The notes beneath the pieces are model-generated. The model was not told where the DNA came from, did no database searches, and saw only the letters and a program-made list of their open reading frames with translations. A program made the position numbers and the translations under genes. Positions 49,611-62,159 of a stretch of 64,000 nt of DNA are shown piece after piece (positions within the stretch are counted from its first letter, which is position 1; the number at the start of each line of letters is the position of its first letter). This DNA comes from Arthrobotrys musiformis (taxonomy: Eukaryota > Ascomycota > Orbiliomycetes > Orbiliales > Orbiliaceae). The stretch lies in contig JAVHJL010000002.1 in the NCBI GenBank assembly GCA_036971715.1, positions 4,310,501-4,374,500 on the forward strand, written 5' to 3'.

Positions 49611-50897
49611 TCACTTCGGCGTAGGGGCATCGACGATGAGGCTGACTGTCCCCGAATTGCTCGATGGCTGGGATGCATCAAGCGCATTCCTTAGTGGCGA
49701 AGGACCAGGACCGGCAGCGGCAGCAGGGGGTTGGACAGTGTCCTTCCGAATGACCCTTAACTTTCCCAAGACACCACCGGTATGAACGATGACAACCTTC
49801 TTCTCATGATCCTCGTGAAGAACCTCCAGGACCTCGCCGGGCTGAGGACCCGTGTTGGGATTTGGGACGGGAGTACGAGACCGCCGCGATCGCGTCCCGG
49901 CGGATCCGGATCGATCGGGGCTTTGTCCTGCATTCTTATTCTTGTCGGAAGAAGACGTAGATGATTGCTGGGAGATCTGGATGTCCGGTCGCTTCTTACG
50001 TAAGCCACCATCGAGGCTGTCGTCGACGTCGTCGGTCATGGGAGAATCCGGGGCGGTGATTGCCGCGGCGTTCTTAGCCGATACGGCGACAGGGTCATGG
50101 TGGAATTGCTGCTGGGTGGCAGATTCTTCGTCCATGGTTGGTAGGAAGGGGAAAGGGGAAATGGAAGAAGGAGAGTAGGATTTAGGTCGGATGGAAGTAG
50201 TGGAAGAGGAACGGGTGTCGTAGTACTCGTCGTGGTCGAATTCGAAGAGGATCCAGTCGCCTTCCCAGTCGAAGGGTTGGAGATCGCGTGAGGTTGGATT
50301 TTCGTCAAAGATGGACCAGTTGATGTCGGGGACGGTTGATTCGGCGAGATCGTTTGCGAGGGAAGCCTGTTGATAGAGGTTAAAAGACAGTCGATGGCAG
50401 AGTGATGGTGGTGATGTGGTTTTTGAAGGGATGAGAGTTGACGTGGGAGGCAAAAGGCTAGTTTAGTGCGAAGGCTAATTGGATCTAGAAGCCCTTTGCA
50501 AACGAATGCCAACGGGGGGTTGGAAGAGAAGAAGAGAAGAGAAGGATCGAAGGGACGAGAATTGGTCAATCAATCAGTCAGGCCACAACCCAACCAATTG
50601 CAGCCAACCCAACCCAAACCACGGCCCCGGAACAAACACAGCCTGAACTAACTAACTCTGCCTGGCCACTTCGCTGCAGCACGACGACCACAAACGGGAA
50701 ACGGTGATGCCCGTCCGGATGGGATGAGACCGCCTGCTGTCCCGCGCGGGATATCATATACATAATACCCATGCACGTGTATGTGGGTGTATATGCACGG
50801 AGATGCATGAAACGAAAACACTCACCATGTTCATCTCGTCCTCCGCCCCGTAATACTCGTCCCAGAAGTCCTCGTCAAAGTCGTACCACTCCGCCAT
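49611..50897 (-). CDS. acidic low-complexity protein of unknown function
   Basis: Two exons (50897-50826 and 50366-49611) give 275 residues; the intron is 459 nt, with donor GTGAGT and acceptor ACAG. The first exon is strikingly acidic and aromatic (MAEWYDFDEDFWDEYYG), and the theme continues after the splice with FDWEGDWILFEFDHDEYYD. The middle is Ser/Pro-rich with a basic patch, RSRRSRTP. The best-ordered part is GEVLEVLHEDHEKKVVIVHT, followed by GGVLGKLRVIRKD near residues 200-235, which may form a small beta fold; the end is Pro/Ala-rich. The splice is preferred over an internal Met at 50453 because it links two matching acidic-aromatic segments in phase. I do not recognise the family. 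The upstream region contains AT repeats. Confidence 0.6.
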
Positions 50898-52514
50898 CCC
50901 GTCTTTATTATATATATTATATTATATAATAAAGACGTATAGGGGAGAAACGAGAAAAAGGAACCGTCGAGGGAAAGACCTCGAATACTCAAACAGTCGC
51001 TTGTTGCTGTAGCTGTGGGGAAAACGTTGAAACCCTTGTTCAGCCAAAATCCACCGTTCGCTTGTACGGAAAAGGCTCGGTCGTAGATGGGAAAGTTGAA
51101 GAAGAAAAGAGAAAGGGAAAAGAAAACAAGGAACAGAGGAATATGGAGAACAATAAATGGGAAAGGCGGATGGACAGACAGACGTGAAGATCTAATATCC
51201 AAATAGCTTCCAAACCAGACCGTCTACTAATACCACCCCTCTCAGCCACAATAACAGCGCCGAGCTGCCAAAAGAATAGCAATACTAACTAACTACCTAG
51301 GTAACTAACTAACTAACTATAATAATCAGCCAGGAACATGCCGCCACTATCCAAGAAAATATGTAATAGCTCGTTTGCGGCGATAGCTATAGAATAATAG
51401 AGTAATAGGGTCAAATGGATATGCACGTAACAGACCGCCAGCTGATATGCATCTTATGACCCCGTCCGAGCCGACATGCATGAAAAATTAAACATTTCAT
51501 CTGTTAAAACTCCCTATACCTCCCCTCTCCACACTACTCCCCTAGATCCACAGGTACCCGGTACTTCATAGGAGGGGGAACAAACGCCCCTCCTCCCCTT
51601 TTTCGCCTACGGACGTTCGTAGTCGGGTTAAGATGTTAGTTAGGCCCAAGCTACATCCGTCGAAGCTAACGTAAAACTGCAGGGCGGTCCTTTTTGTCTT
51701 AGCTCGGGTTGCATGGTGTTTTATAAAAGAAACGTAACTTGCCAGGTTTCCTTCATTCCTCGAGTCATCGAGGTTCGATGGATCATATCGGCTTTCTCTT
51801 CTCGTGGTGGGATACATTTACATACCGACCTGACACTGTAGCATGTAGAGGTAAGGAGCGCTTGGTCTCGAGGCTAGTAGAGGTAGCTGGTGGTAGTCGA
51901 CACAACGCGAATATTGCAACATTTCCATGCCGTCGATGAGGAACATCCCGCTTTCTCTTAACCATCAATATCCCATCATACCCCAATATACAATTCATAT
52001 CGATCCCGTAATAGAATGTCAAATCGGCACCGAGTACCTGCAGGTACCGTCCGACACAATACAATACCCCCACATCAACCCAACTCCGGAAAGCTTAAGG
52101 GCATCATGTTTAACATCCCGCATCGTGACGTGTCTCTGAAAGAAGCGAGAAACATGAAAAACGTTGTAACTGAAACAGTTCAGATTGTAAGTTATGTATA
52201 TGCATGTGTCAAGAATGCCATTTCGTGCATGCATGGTAATGTCTGTATGCACTGCACCTACACGGGATGCGAAACTACATTGTCAAACGATGACCAATCT
52301 ATCTTCAAGGGACCGCATCGGGATATGTGCGTGTGAGACCATGATTCCGATTTCTCCATTCCAATCGATGCATCTAATGAAGCTAATATCACAGCTAATG
52401 CAGAGCATCACCTTAAACACACACACGGCTGTCTATCAACCCCATCTCCGGTCTCATCCCAATCATATCTTCCAATCCCTACAAATCGTTCCAAAAAGTA
52501 ATCTAAAAACACCT
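50898..52514. other. intergenic
   Basis: No supported gene. Contains an AT-only segment around 50910-50935, a TAAC tandem repeat at about 51284-51320 and short ORFs without recognisable features. The right end holds the 3' region of the coiled-coil gene. Confidence 0.5.
51284..51320. repeat. (TAAC)n microsatellite
   Basis: Imperfect run of TAAC/CTAA tetranucleotides interrupted once. Simple repeat in non-coding DNA. Confidence 0.8.
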
Positions 52515-54232
52515 CTAACCGTACAAATAATACAACCAGAGGAGGGTATAAACCACAATCGCGGTAAGTATCCTGATGAACCTCGTAAAGTCCCAGAAGA
52601 AATTCGGCAGCGCCCAGAGCGTCCAGATGCACATTCTCACCCAGAGGGGTTTCCCGTCCGATAGTGCGAGGAAGGTTGGTAGTAGTGCGAAATGGCAGGC
52701 GTAGAAGAAGTGGTTTGCTACGGGCAGGGTTAGGAAGATTGCTGCCCTCTCCGGTTAGTTTATTTTTTCCTTACTTTATTTTTTATTTTTTATTTTATTT
52801 TATTTTATTATCTTATGGATAGATGTGGGCAGGCTTGGAACTTACCGAGTTGGAATTGTTCTGCGGTCGTTTCTTCGTGCTGGATCTCCGAGGTGGTGTC
52901 TGCTCCGCTTATGACGGCCGTTTCCTTTGAAAGTTCTTCTTCCTTGATTTCGTCTGTTGTGTCTGCTTCCTTTATTTCGCTCTTTTCTTCTTTTATCTTG
53001 GGCGGTTCACAGTCTGCTGCGTCCTGTTTCTTGAGGTCGGCGCTTTCCTTGTTTATATTAGCCGGTTCCTTGTTTGCGATGTTCCCTTCCTTTGTTGTTT
53101 GGGGTGACTCCGTGGCATCCTTCTTCTTGTCTGGGCTGGCTCCGGTGTTGGCCACGATCGTATTGGTAGCGTTAGACACTCGCCTGTTTATTGCGGCAAT
53201 CCGTTCCCTAACGCCTCCCTTCTCAAGGCCGGTGGCTTCCTTCACGGTGCCGCTTTCCTCCTTTATAGACTGTATCCAATTAGCCTTTGCCGTTTCCCAC
53301 GTCGCCTTCGCAGCCTCCCAATTAGCCCTCACCATTTCCCTATCAGCCATCGACGGGCCAGCAGCGTGCTCATCAACTTCGACAACATGGCTGTCCAAAG
53401 CCGTTATGGTCTGCTGGACATTAACCTTTTCCTCCTTAACAATAGCGGCCATCAGAGCGTTTTCAGCCTTTTCCTCTCTAACCAAAGCCTTCTCTTTCTC
53501 AATAACAGCCGATTCAGCTTGGACGTCATTTTTTCCCGCACTCTCGCCCTTCTCGCCTTCGACTAGTAGTCTTTCGATCTCCCTCTCATCATTCTTCTTG
53601 GCGAATATACCCTCCAGCGTAGTTTTTGTTTCCTTGAGGGTATCGATCATACCCATGCGTATTGTTATGATATCCCTGACATTATTCGTGGCTTCCGCGG
53701 CTGTTAACTCCTCGCGGAGGATGATTAGGTCTTTCGCTATTTGCGATAGGGTTTCGTGGATTTCCTCGGTTTCGGATTGAGTCGATGCGGTGATGAGGCG
53801 TTGGACGTTCGTAGCTAGTTCTTGGGACTTTGTGGTCCATTTTTGGGAGAGGGATTGGAGGGATGGTGGGATAGTTCGTTCGATGGGGGTGTTTTCGATG
53901 CCCGTTGGTGCTGGGTAGGGGGTTGCTTCGGGGTTTAGAGTTGATGGTGGGGGTGGGGAGGGCTCGCGGGAGGGTGGAGGATGGATTGTGGTTGTTGGGG
54001 GGGCGTTGCAGGATTTGGGCTTTTGCTGCTTGCCTGTGGCTTTTCCTTTTCCTTTCTTTGGGCCCATTGCTTCGAGGTCTTCTGGAAGGGGTGTATTGGT
54101 GGTAGTGGTGATGGGGGATAAATGCTGTGATGGGATTCCTATGAAATAGGATTTGTTTTGGGAGGTATTGGTATCTAGGAGACTGGGTGGCTGTGGTATC
54201 GTATAGCTGGTCGGGGAGGGCGTGGCAACCAC
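52515..54232 (-). CDS. coiled-coil protein with C-terminal membrane tail
   Basis: Two exons (54232-52846, 52741-52515) with donor GTAAGT and a CAG acceptor give 537 residues; Met at 54068 (MGPKKGKGKATGKQ) is an alternative start. The first 110 residues are Pro/Ser/Thr-rich. Residues about 125-420 are long charged helices rich in Ala, Glu and Lys, with an internal repeat of the type ANWEAAKATWETAKANW and a Lys/Glu-rich end. The second exon encodes a quite different tail: an Ala/Phe/Leu helix (AIFLTLPVANHFFYACHFAL), a short loop, then VRMCIWTLWALPNFFWDF and ILTAIVVYTLLWLYYLYG. This suggests a coiled-coil cytosolic domain anchored by two or three hydrophobic helices. No family recognised. Reading past the donor adds only about eleven non-conserved residues, so the splice is preferred but not proven. 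Confidence 0.65.
52766..52810. repeat. TTTTA/TTTTTA low-complexity run
   Basis: AT-only pentamer/hexamer run inside the intron of the coiled-coil gene. Simple repeat. Confidence 0.75.
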
Positions 54233-54883
54233 GACGTCGGTTGAAAATGCACCACAGCTGATTACGGCCAGTGCTGGGTGGGATGTTATATATACACTTG
54301 TATACCTATATAGAATGTATATATAGGATACAGGATAGAGATAGCTAGTTTGTGTATATCAGCAGCTTGGGGTCTATATAAATATAATCTGAACCCTTTC
54401 TTTGGGGTTTCTGTTCTGCAAGTTTTTATAAATTATAATTTTGATTTACTGCTGCGGATCTATGGCTATCGAACATTATATATTATATTTCAATATTAAT
54501 ACATTTCGACAGCGATAGTCTATATCTACCTAGGTATCTAATATCCGTATATTGTTTTGTAAACATTGTTGCATTTTGGAGCTCGCCCAATGCGGGCCCC
54601 TGCCGTTTCCATCGATCGGAGTTCCCCACTGGCAGGGATTCTTGGGTCTTCTGTGGGGTAATGCCGCGTCCAGCCGAACTCGAGCTCTTCTCTTGCGCAT
54701 GAGAACTCGAGCTGCATTGCAGATGTGCCATTGGACGTCCAATGGAATGCTGGATCCCCTTCTTAAGATCTTATTTTTCTATCCCCCCTGATCGATCCCA
54801 TCTCTCTTTCCTTCTCTCCTCCTCCCCCGTTTTGTTCTCGATATATATACATAGGTAAGTATATAGCAGAATATCCACCCAAA
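54233..54883. other. divergent promoter region
   Basis: Separates the divergently transcribed coiled-coil gene (-) and the carboxylase gene (+). AT-rich on the left with TATA-type stretches, pyrimidine-rich just before the carboxylase start. No gene seen. Confidence 0.5.
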
Positions 54884-57169
54884 ATGTCCCGCCCGGTCTC
54901 CCTCCACCTCCTCCGCACCCTGCGGCCGCAATCCCGCACGCTATCGACCACCGCAACCCCTCGGCGTATAAAAAACCTCCTCGTCGCCAACCGCGGAGAA
55001 ATCGCGCTGCGGGTGCACCGCACCGCCCAGAAGTTAGGCACGACGACGACAACGCTCTACACCGACCCCGACGCGCACGCGGAACACGCGCTCGTGTCGC
55101 CGTATTCGGTGAATATCGGACCCCCCTCGGCGTATTTGGATATAGAAAAGATCGTGAGGGTGGCGAAGGAGAGGGGGTGTGATGCTATTCATCCGGGATA
55201 TGGGTTTGTACGTTTTCCCTTTATCCCAATATACATATAATTACTTAAGTATATATGTTGATTATATATATAAAGTTGAGCGAGAATGCCACCTTCGCGC
55301 GGAGATGTACCGAAGAAGGCATCCTCTTCGTCGGCCCCCCGCCCTCAGCAATCGACTCAATGGGCAACAAATCCCTTTCAAAAGACATAATGCTCTCCGC
55401 GGGCGTGCCCTGCATCCCCGGCTACCACGGCACAAACCAAGACCCTCACCACCTCCAATCCGAAGCCGAAAAAATCGGCTTCCCGGTGCTGATCAAAGCC
55501 GTAAAAGGCGGCGGCGGGAAGGGCATGAGAATCGTAAAAAATAAAGAAGAATTCCTGGAAATGCTGGAGAGTGCGAAGACGGAAGCTAGGAATTCGTTCG
55601 GTGATGAAGTCGTGCTGGTTGAGAAGTATATCACCACACCGAGACATATCGAAGTCCAGGTATTCGCCGACAGTCACGGGAATTGCGTCGCTCTCGGGGA
55701 GAGGGATTGTTCGATCCAACGACGGCATCAGAAGATTCTAGAGGAATCCCCGGCGCCGCATTTGGACGAAGCCATCCGTCAGGATATCTGGAAGAAAGCC
55801 AGGGATGCGGCGTTAGCCGTTGGATACCGCGGCGCCGGCACCGTGGAATTCATCTTCGATAACGATACCGGTGAATTCTTCTTCATGGAGATGAACACCA
55901 GACTTCAAGTCGAACACCCCGTCACCGAAATGGTCACGGAAACGGATCTGGTACACTGGCAATTAATCGTTGCCGAGGGCGGGAAACTCCCCCTCACACA
56001 GGAACAAGTCGAGCAGCAGATGAACGGCCACGCAATCGAAGCCAGAATCTACGCCGAAAACCCAGACATGTAACCCCCCCCTTCACCATAAAAAAAATAT
56101 AAAAATCACTAACATCCACAGGAACTTCATCCCGGACTCCGGCCCCCTCCTCCACCTCCGCACCCCAACTCCAACCCCCACAGTCCGCATAGACGCCGGC
56201 TTCAAACAAGGCTCAATAATCTCCTCCCACTACGACCCCATGATCGCAAAACTTATCGTAAAAGCCCCCACCCGCCCACTAGCCCTCCAAAAACTCGTCG
56301 CCGCCCTCTCGGAATACGAAGTAGTAGGCATGTCAACCAACATCGAATTCCTCAAACGCTGCGCCTCCCACCAGTCCTTCATAAATGGCGACGTAGAAAC
56401 GGGATTCATTGAAAAACATAAAGACGAATTATTCAAACACATCCCCACACCCGGCGAAGTATACGCCCAAGCAGCATTAGGACTCGTAATAAACCAAAGC
56501 CTCCAATCCGTCCCCTCGGATCCATTCAGCTACTACGCCACGGGAGCAGGCGGGGTCCAATCCCGCACCATAACCCTTCTAGAAAAACACAAAGACAAAG
56601 AAACCCCCATCACCGTCGACCTCCACAGAACCTCCCAAAACACCTACAACATAACCGTCCACCCCCCTTCCGCCGAAAAGATAACATACGAATCAGTAAC
56701 AACAGAATACTCCCCTTCCTCACCGAAGGACATAACCTCATTCTACCCGCACACAAGGCTGGAAACCCGCTTCATCAGAACGGATGATAAGGTAACCGTA
56801 TTCCAGCAAGGTGTGCAGTATACCCTCACCATCCAACGGCCGAAATGGTTCGAGAAGGCACTCGGCGTGAAGAGTATGGAGAATAGCGTGTGCGCCCCGA
56901 TGCCGTGTAAGGTTTTGAAAGTGCTGGTGAAGGAAGGGCAGGAGGTTGTGAAGGATGAGCCGTTGGTTGTGATTGAGAGTATGAAGATGGAGACGACGAT
57001 TCGGAGTCCCAAGGTCGGGAGGGTGGCGAGGGTGGTGCATGGTGAAGGGGTGAGTATTTACTATCTTCTTAAAGTTGAATGGAGAGCTAATGGGGGTTTT
57101 GGTGATTAGGATATTTGTAAAGCCGGCACGGAGTTGGTGGAGTTTGAGGTTGTGGGGGAGGAGGCTTGA
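54884..57169 (+). CDS. mccA: 3-methylcrotonyl-CoA carboxylase, biotin-containing alpha subunit
   Basis: The mitochondrial biotin subunit that carboxylates 3-methylcrotonyl-CoA in leucine degradation, working with a carboxyltransferase beta subunit. Four exons (54884-55207, 55276-56069, 56122-57049, 57110-57169) give 701 residues, as expected. The first 25 residues are Arg/Ser/Leu-rich and acid-free, a mitochondrial presequence. Then: biotin carboxylase N-domain (NLLVANRGEIALRV), ATP-grasp with GGGGKGM, the GERDCSIQRRHQK block, EMNTRLQVEHPVTE and the C-domain HAIEARIYAE. The biotin domain reads ESMKMET with Lys661 as the biotinylated residue, 40 residues from the end; Ser replaces the commoner Ala before the first Met. 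The beta subunit and isovaleryl-CoA dehydrogenase, often adjacent in fungi, are not in this window. Confidence 0.95.
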
Positions 57170-57455
57170 AGTTGGGGGTAGTGTAGAACATATTACTCTG
57201 TACTATTATGAATATAATATACTCGAACATCTCATCCATCTTAGCTTTGAAATTAAAACGTCAATATATGTAAATATACAGCAACATTGAAAGTCCTTAA
57301 AGATATCTTCGGGACCCAAGATCTTAAGGGGCCTTTTAAGGAAGGTTCTGGGAGAACACGTGTAATAATACTAATATATGTGAAAAACAAGAACTCCCGC
57401 CCGCGCGGGCTGGGGTCTGCTCAGGGCCCCTCCTAGTTCTTAGAGAGCTTAAAGC
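57170..57455. other. convergent intergenic region
   Basis: Short tail-to-tail spacer between the carboxylase and the large composite gene. AT-rich on the left; nothing else seen. Too short for more than two 3' UTRs. Confidence 0.6.
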
Positions 57456-60400
57456 CTACTCCGTGCCATGGCCGTCGAAGAGCGAGGGTACCGCTCCTTG
57501 AGGGTTAGGAGCCCTTTCCCAAGGAGGATACCAGTTTACGCCTGGATTTGCGCTTCGAGGAGGAAATCTATATCCGTGCTCACTTTGCAGGTGAAGAGCC
57601 ATACCCAACGCGGTGTCTGCCTCCCCGCAATCGGGGCATACGAATTTACCGTCTCTTGAAAATCTTTCTATCCCATGATAATCTCGAAGATGGCGGGAGA
57701 GGTTTTCACGCTGAGTGTATTGCTTCTCGCAATCGTATACGGGACATCGCAGAGCAACCTTCCCAAGTCTCTCCGGAGTTTTGAGAGGCCCGAAATAATC
57801 GCCTTCAGGGGAATACATTGAAACACGAATCCCACGACCGTGGTGTTTCCCCGCACCTATTTCGGCAAAAATCCTCAATGATATGCTGCCTTTCCCACGA
57901 CTGATAATCATGCATGATTCGCTACTACCGGCACCTCCCAAGAAATCCGAACAAAGATCCTCAAGTTTGGGGCGGCCCCGGTTTAAAACCGTCGAAATAG
58001 TGTCATTGATCGTCCAACGTTGGAGTAGAGTCGAACTGGCCATCACGTGTCCCGTTTCGTGCAGACTCACTTTGGTCAAGGACGGGATGATATCTTCTAG
58101 TTTGGCTGCACGTGCTCTGATTGGTTCTGTGAGCTGTTTCGCGGTCCATATTAAGTATATCCGCTTGACGTTCCTGTGGTAAATCGCTTCTTGGGCGATC
58201 GGGAGGATGAAATCAACTGACTCAGCGCCAGCGGCATATAGGAAGAGGTTCTCAAATAGTTCGAAGTCGGGATTACTGAGTTCGCGTCTAGAAAATAGAA
58301 AAGAGGCGGGTTTTGGCTCAAGGTGACCGGATGGCCAAGATTCATTTCCGGTTTGCAGAGGGCTTGCGGGTTCAAGGTCGATGTTAGAACCTCGCTCCGT
58401 ATCTCGCCCATCCAAGGCAATACCCCCTGGGCGGTACTCTTGGTGTTTGTCCGTACCCCGAAGTGGTGCGAGACTTCTAGTGGTTGCCTTGTGTCTCTCT
58501 TCTGGACCTGGAGCCTTAAACCGCGAAGGGTAGTCCTTATCTTGCGGCTCCTGTATTGTTTTAAGAGCTTGTTTGGCCGCCTCGCCAGTCCCCTCTGCCC
58601 CCCCGCTTGGCGCACCGATCTTTGATGTAAGGTGGAACCCGCCGAATAGCCAGTCATTGGTATGTCGACCTACATGATTGATGCTGCCTGTTCTGCCGCG
58701 TTGGGGGTCGGGTGCTCTGGAGCCATTCAATGTTGTTAGCTTTTAGCGCCGGAACTCGGGACAAGGAAATGCCTTCGCGAATTTGTGCAGGGACTTACGA
58801 GATAGGTTGGTTTCTTTTATGCACCTTGTGGCTAGTATCATCTTCAGGTTCTTCACTATTGAAGCTTAATCCTTCGTAATCAGGCTCTTCGTTATCTTCT
58901 TGTTCTTCTCCCGAATGCCAGACTAGATGTTCGTCATCCTCATTATCCTCGCTTTCTCTGTCTTCCTCTCCCTCTTCCAGAAAATCGGAGTGCGGGGAAC
59001 CGTCAGATGAACAGCTAAGAGCCTGCTCAACCTTATTAGGGGACCCAGGATCTGTATTTTTGTGTAGATTTAAGTCTTTCCCTGCGAAGGCTTTCATTAG
59101 TTGGAGCTTTTCCCATCTAGGACGGATCATGTCAGTTGGTGTTTTCAGTATAAGGGTGCGTTTTGGTAGCTTACTTTGCATAAGATGTTTCGGAGGCATA
59201 TTTTTTTATAGCTGAAGAATCTAACGCTGCTTGGCAATCAAGCTCGGGGCATTTAAGGTGTTCCCACATGTCATAGCGGACGGCGGAGTCAATCATGGAT
59301 TCGATGCATTCCAGACAGAACGACGACTCAGCATGTTGGCAGCCCGGGGCAACTTTACCCTGCTGGTACCGTCTGTCCACATCGGAGAAGCAGATGGCGC
59401 ATTGGAAGGTATCGGTATCAACGTTCGCGTCCTCGAATTCCATCTCTCTGTTGTTATGCTCAGAGGTCCAAGGGGGATTCTTAATTCTACCATCGCGAGG
59501 GGGTGGAGGTTGCGCACTGCTGGAGTCTTCTGGTTTACAGTGAGGGCAGTCGCAGTCATCATTCAAACCGGAGTCGTTAGGCTGTTCGTCTTCTTGAACG
59601 GTCTTGTATTCCTCTTGAGGAGTATTCTCCACAATACCGCCTCGCCCGGTCTCGTCTTTGGACTCTCCAAAGCCCTGCTCACGGGAGCTACCGATGGGCT
59701 TATATACCTCCGAGGTTTCATATTCTCGTTCATGGGTAGCTATCATTTCTGCTTGAGGCACATTATCTGATGACGTATCACTACCGAGAGATGTGTCAGG
59801 ATTTCCTTTCGGATCCTTTTCCAGCTCTGAGTATATAGAATCAAGCTTAGCCTGAATACCAGCGCTGAGTTGCGGTGTATGACTACCAGAGGTAGTATTA
59901 TCGTTGTCACTGCTTTCCTGTCGAAGGTTGTCTTGGGCTTTGTGTTTTGCGACTGCTTCCAATTTGTATTTCGCAATTTTGTTTTCCACCCATTTCGCCA
60001 TCTCAGGATACACGATGTGCACTTGTTCCATTAGGTAAACTTGCCTTTCTTCGAGATACAATCTTTTCCGTTGACTTCTCTCCTGAAATTGATGTTTGTA
60101 ATAATTGTCCAAATGTTCTTCATCGCTGTGGAAACTTTCATTGATGTCTGGCTCGGGTGGGAATTGAGAAGCCTTGTTAGCGGCGAACAGCTTGAATGAA
60201 TTTAGTAGAAATATATTAATTACCTGTCTCTCGGCGGCGGGCATCTTCGACGTCCAAATCTGTGAGTAAAGATGTAATTATTTCCAGCTCTTTAATCACG
60301 CCCCGGAGGGGGTAATTCCTTTTACGGTCATCAATTTCATCGGGTTCTGAATCGGCGAAAGCCAGGGAGGTCTCAGTAAAAGCGGATAGCGGCGAATCCT

Positions 60401-62159
60401 CATCAAAATCTTCATCTCTAGACCCCTCCCAATTGACATTGGCACCTTTCGAGCCCGCTTCCTGATCGTTACGGGAGATACCCCTAGGTAAAGAAAATAT
60501 TGCGAATCGCTCCAAGTGTAGTGCGATGTGTTTTTGTAGCGCTTCCATATTTTCGATCCAGGTTAGACATACGGGGCATTTTCTGTCAGGAATCGAAAGC
60601 GTCGACTCATTGCTTTGGATAATTAGACTCATTGGTATATTTTCATTCGAGGAAAGGTGTCCGTCGCTAATGTGCTTTTGATAATCTGCAAGGGAAAAAA
60701 ATTGTTTGTTTTCATGTTGAGGACAGTGGAAAACCCTGCGGTGGATTGAATTTTCGTGGTGTAACCAGTCTCGACGGGTGTCATATAGCTGATTCGGAGT
60801 TTTGCAGTCTTGATATGTGCAGACGTACGGTCGTAAATCGCGGATCAGGTGGGCCCTATGATTCGTATAGCATGAGTAACGACCCGCCGCATTTGTCATT
60901 GATAAAAAATAAATATCTTACTTCCAAGCGGCACTTTCAAAAGTAGCTCTGGGACATAGTGTAAAACAATAAGGGCACTCAAAGAATTTTTGGTCTGGGG
61001 GAACACTCGGTGGAGCCGGGAAATCCAACTTCTCATCCTCTGGGCTCCAGTTCGACGGAGCATATTTTGAAACTGAAACGACAGAGACTGCATCGTTTAT
61101 GGGCAGATGTTGTGGGATATTTAGGCGGGTGGCGGTCGTAACTGATAAGGGATGTATGCCCACGCTGGCGTCTTCAGCTTTGTGGTCATGATGGTGTAGG
61201 TCATTTGGTGTTAGCTTGTTTCCTTTGTGGCCGCTGTGAATCTCGATACCGGTTGTATGCAATGATAGTTTTTCTCGATGTCTCCTCCAGTACGAAAATT
61301 GCTGTCGGCGCCGCCCATTTGCTTGTGCAAGCCTGCTTACAAGGTATAACTCTGGCAGGGTGGTGGAACTATCCACTTCATTTGCAAGTTCCTCGGGCAG
61401 TCTTGGCTCCTCTTCGGGTTCCGTGATCTCGAGCTCATCATGACCACGTTCTTCCAACAATTTCGATTTGCGATATTGTGAAAATACGGATTCAATGTAG
61501 TTAAAGTCGAAATTGCAGAACGCTTCCAACAAATCGGCCCCGGTTTCTTCATCGATATGCTTGTGAGCAAGGACTTTTGATGAAGCGAACCGCGTGGATG
61601 GATTTCTGATCCATGTTGACAGCTTGTATAATCGATCGATGGGATCTTTGATACTGTCAAGCATCGCTTCCACATCTGCGGCATCGTCGTGCCCGGATTC
61701 ATCCCACCACTCGTCTTCCGAGTCGCTATCCGAAAGGTAGACGGCGGAGTCATCGAGTGGTTTATCAAGGTCCTCACTTCCGGCTTCTAGCGAAAGATAT
61801 TCGATGGCTTTTTATGACAAGATAAGCAAAATCCTTGTTCCGCTGGGACTTAAGACCAGTTGGGGGAGGGGCTTACCTTCGCTCAAGGAATCGTTCAAGG
61901 TTTCTAAGAACCCTTTCACGACATCCCTGATATTTTCTGCTTCTCTAACGCGATAATCGAGGGATCCGTGGCCTGGCACGAAGAGTCCCAAGCTAATCGC
62001 CCATAACCCGAACCGGTCAGCTTCGGTTGATAGTATCGTTCCAATGGATGGATCTCGCGAACTATCGTTTTCAAGCGCCCTGTGGACCTTTGAGAACAAT
62101 TCTATTGTTCCCAAACCCAACTCGTTCAGAGTTTGGCTACTTGTGGTGTTGCCAACCAT
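57456..62159 (-). CDS. Composite AcuF-type C2H2 / RBR-RING1 / reductase-like protein
   Basis: Six exons (62159-61877, 61807-60922, 60855-60252, 60190-59175, 59116-58799, 58716-57456) join in phase to 1455 residues. Order: an N-terminal helical domain (LFSKVHRALEN, LWAISLGLFVPGHGSLDYR); a C2H2 block (ECPYCFTLCPRATFE, PYVCTYQDC, HRRVFHCPQHE, CPVCLTWIENMEALQKHIAL) of the fungal AcuF-type; an acidic/coiled linker; one RING with all eight ligands (Cys855, 858, 875, His877, Cys883, 886, 905, 910) like RING1 of RBR ubiquitin ligases; an acidic stretch instead of IBR and RING2; a ferric-reductase-like NAD segment (NVKRIYLIWTAK, GRPKLEDL) lacking the glycine motif; and terminal C2H2 fingers (LRCPVYDCEKQYTQRENLSR). 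Most introns have good signals; the 60251-60191 junction uses a weak GTCGAA donor, so a split into two genes there is possible. Function unknown. Confidence 0.65.
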
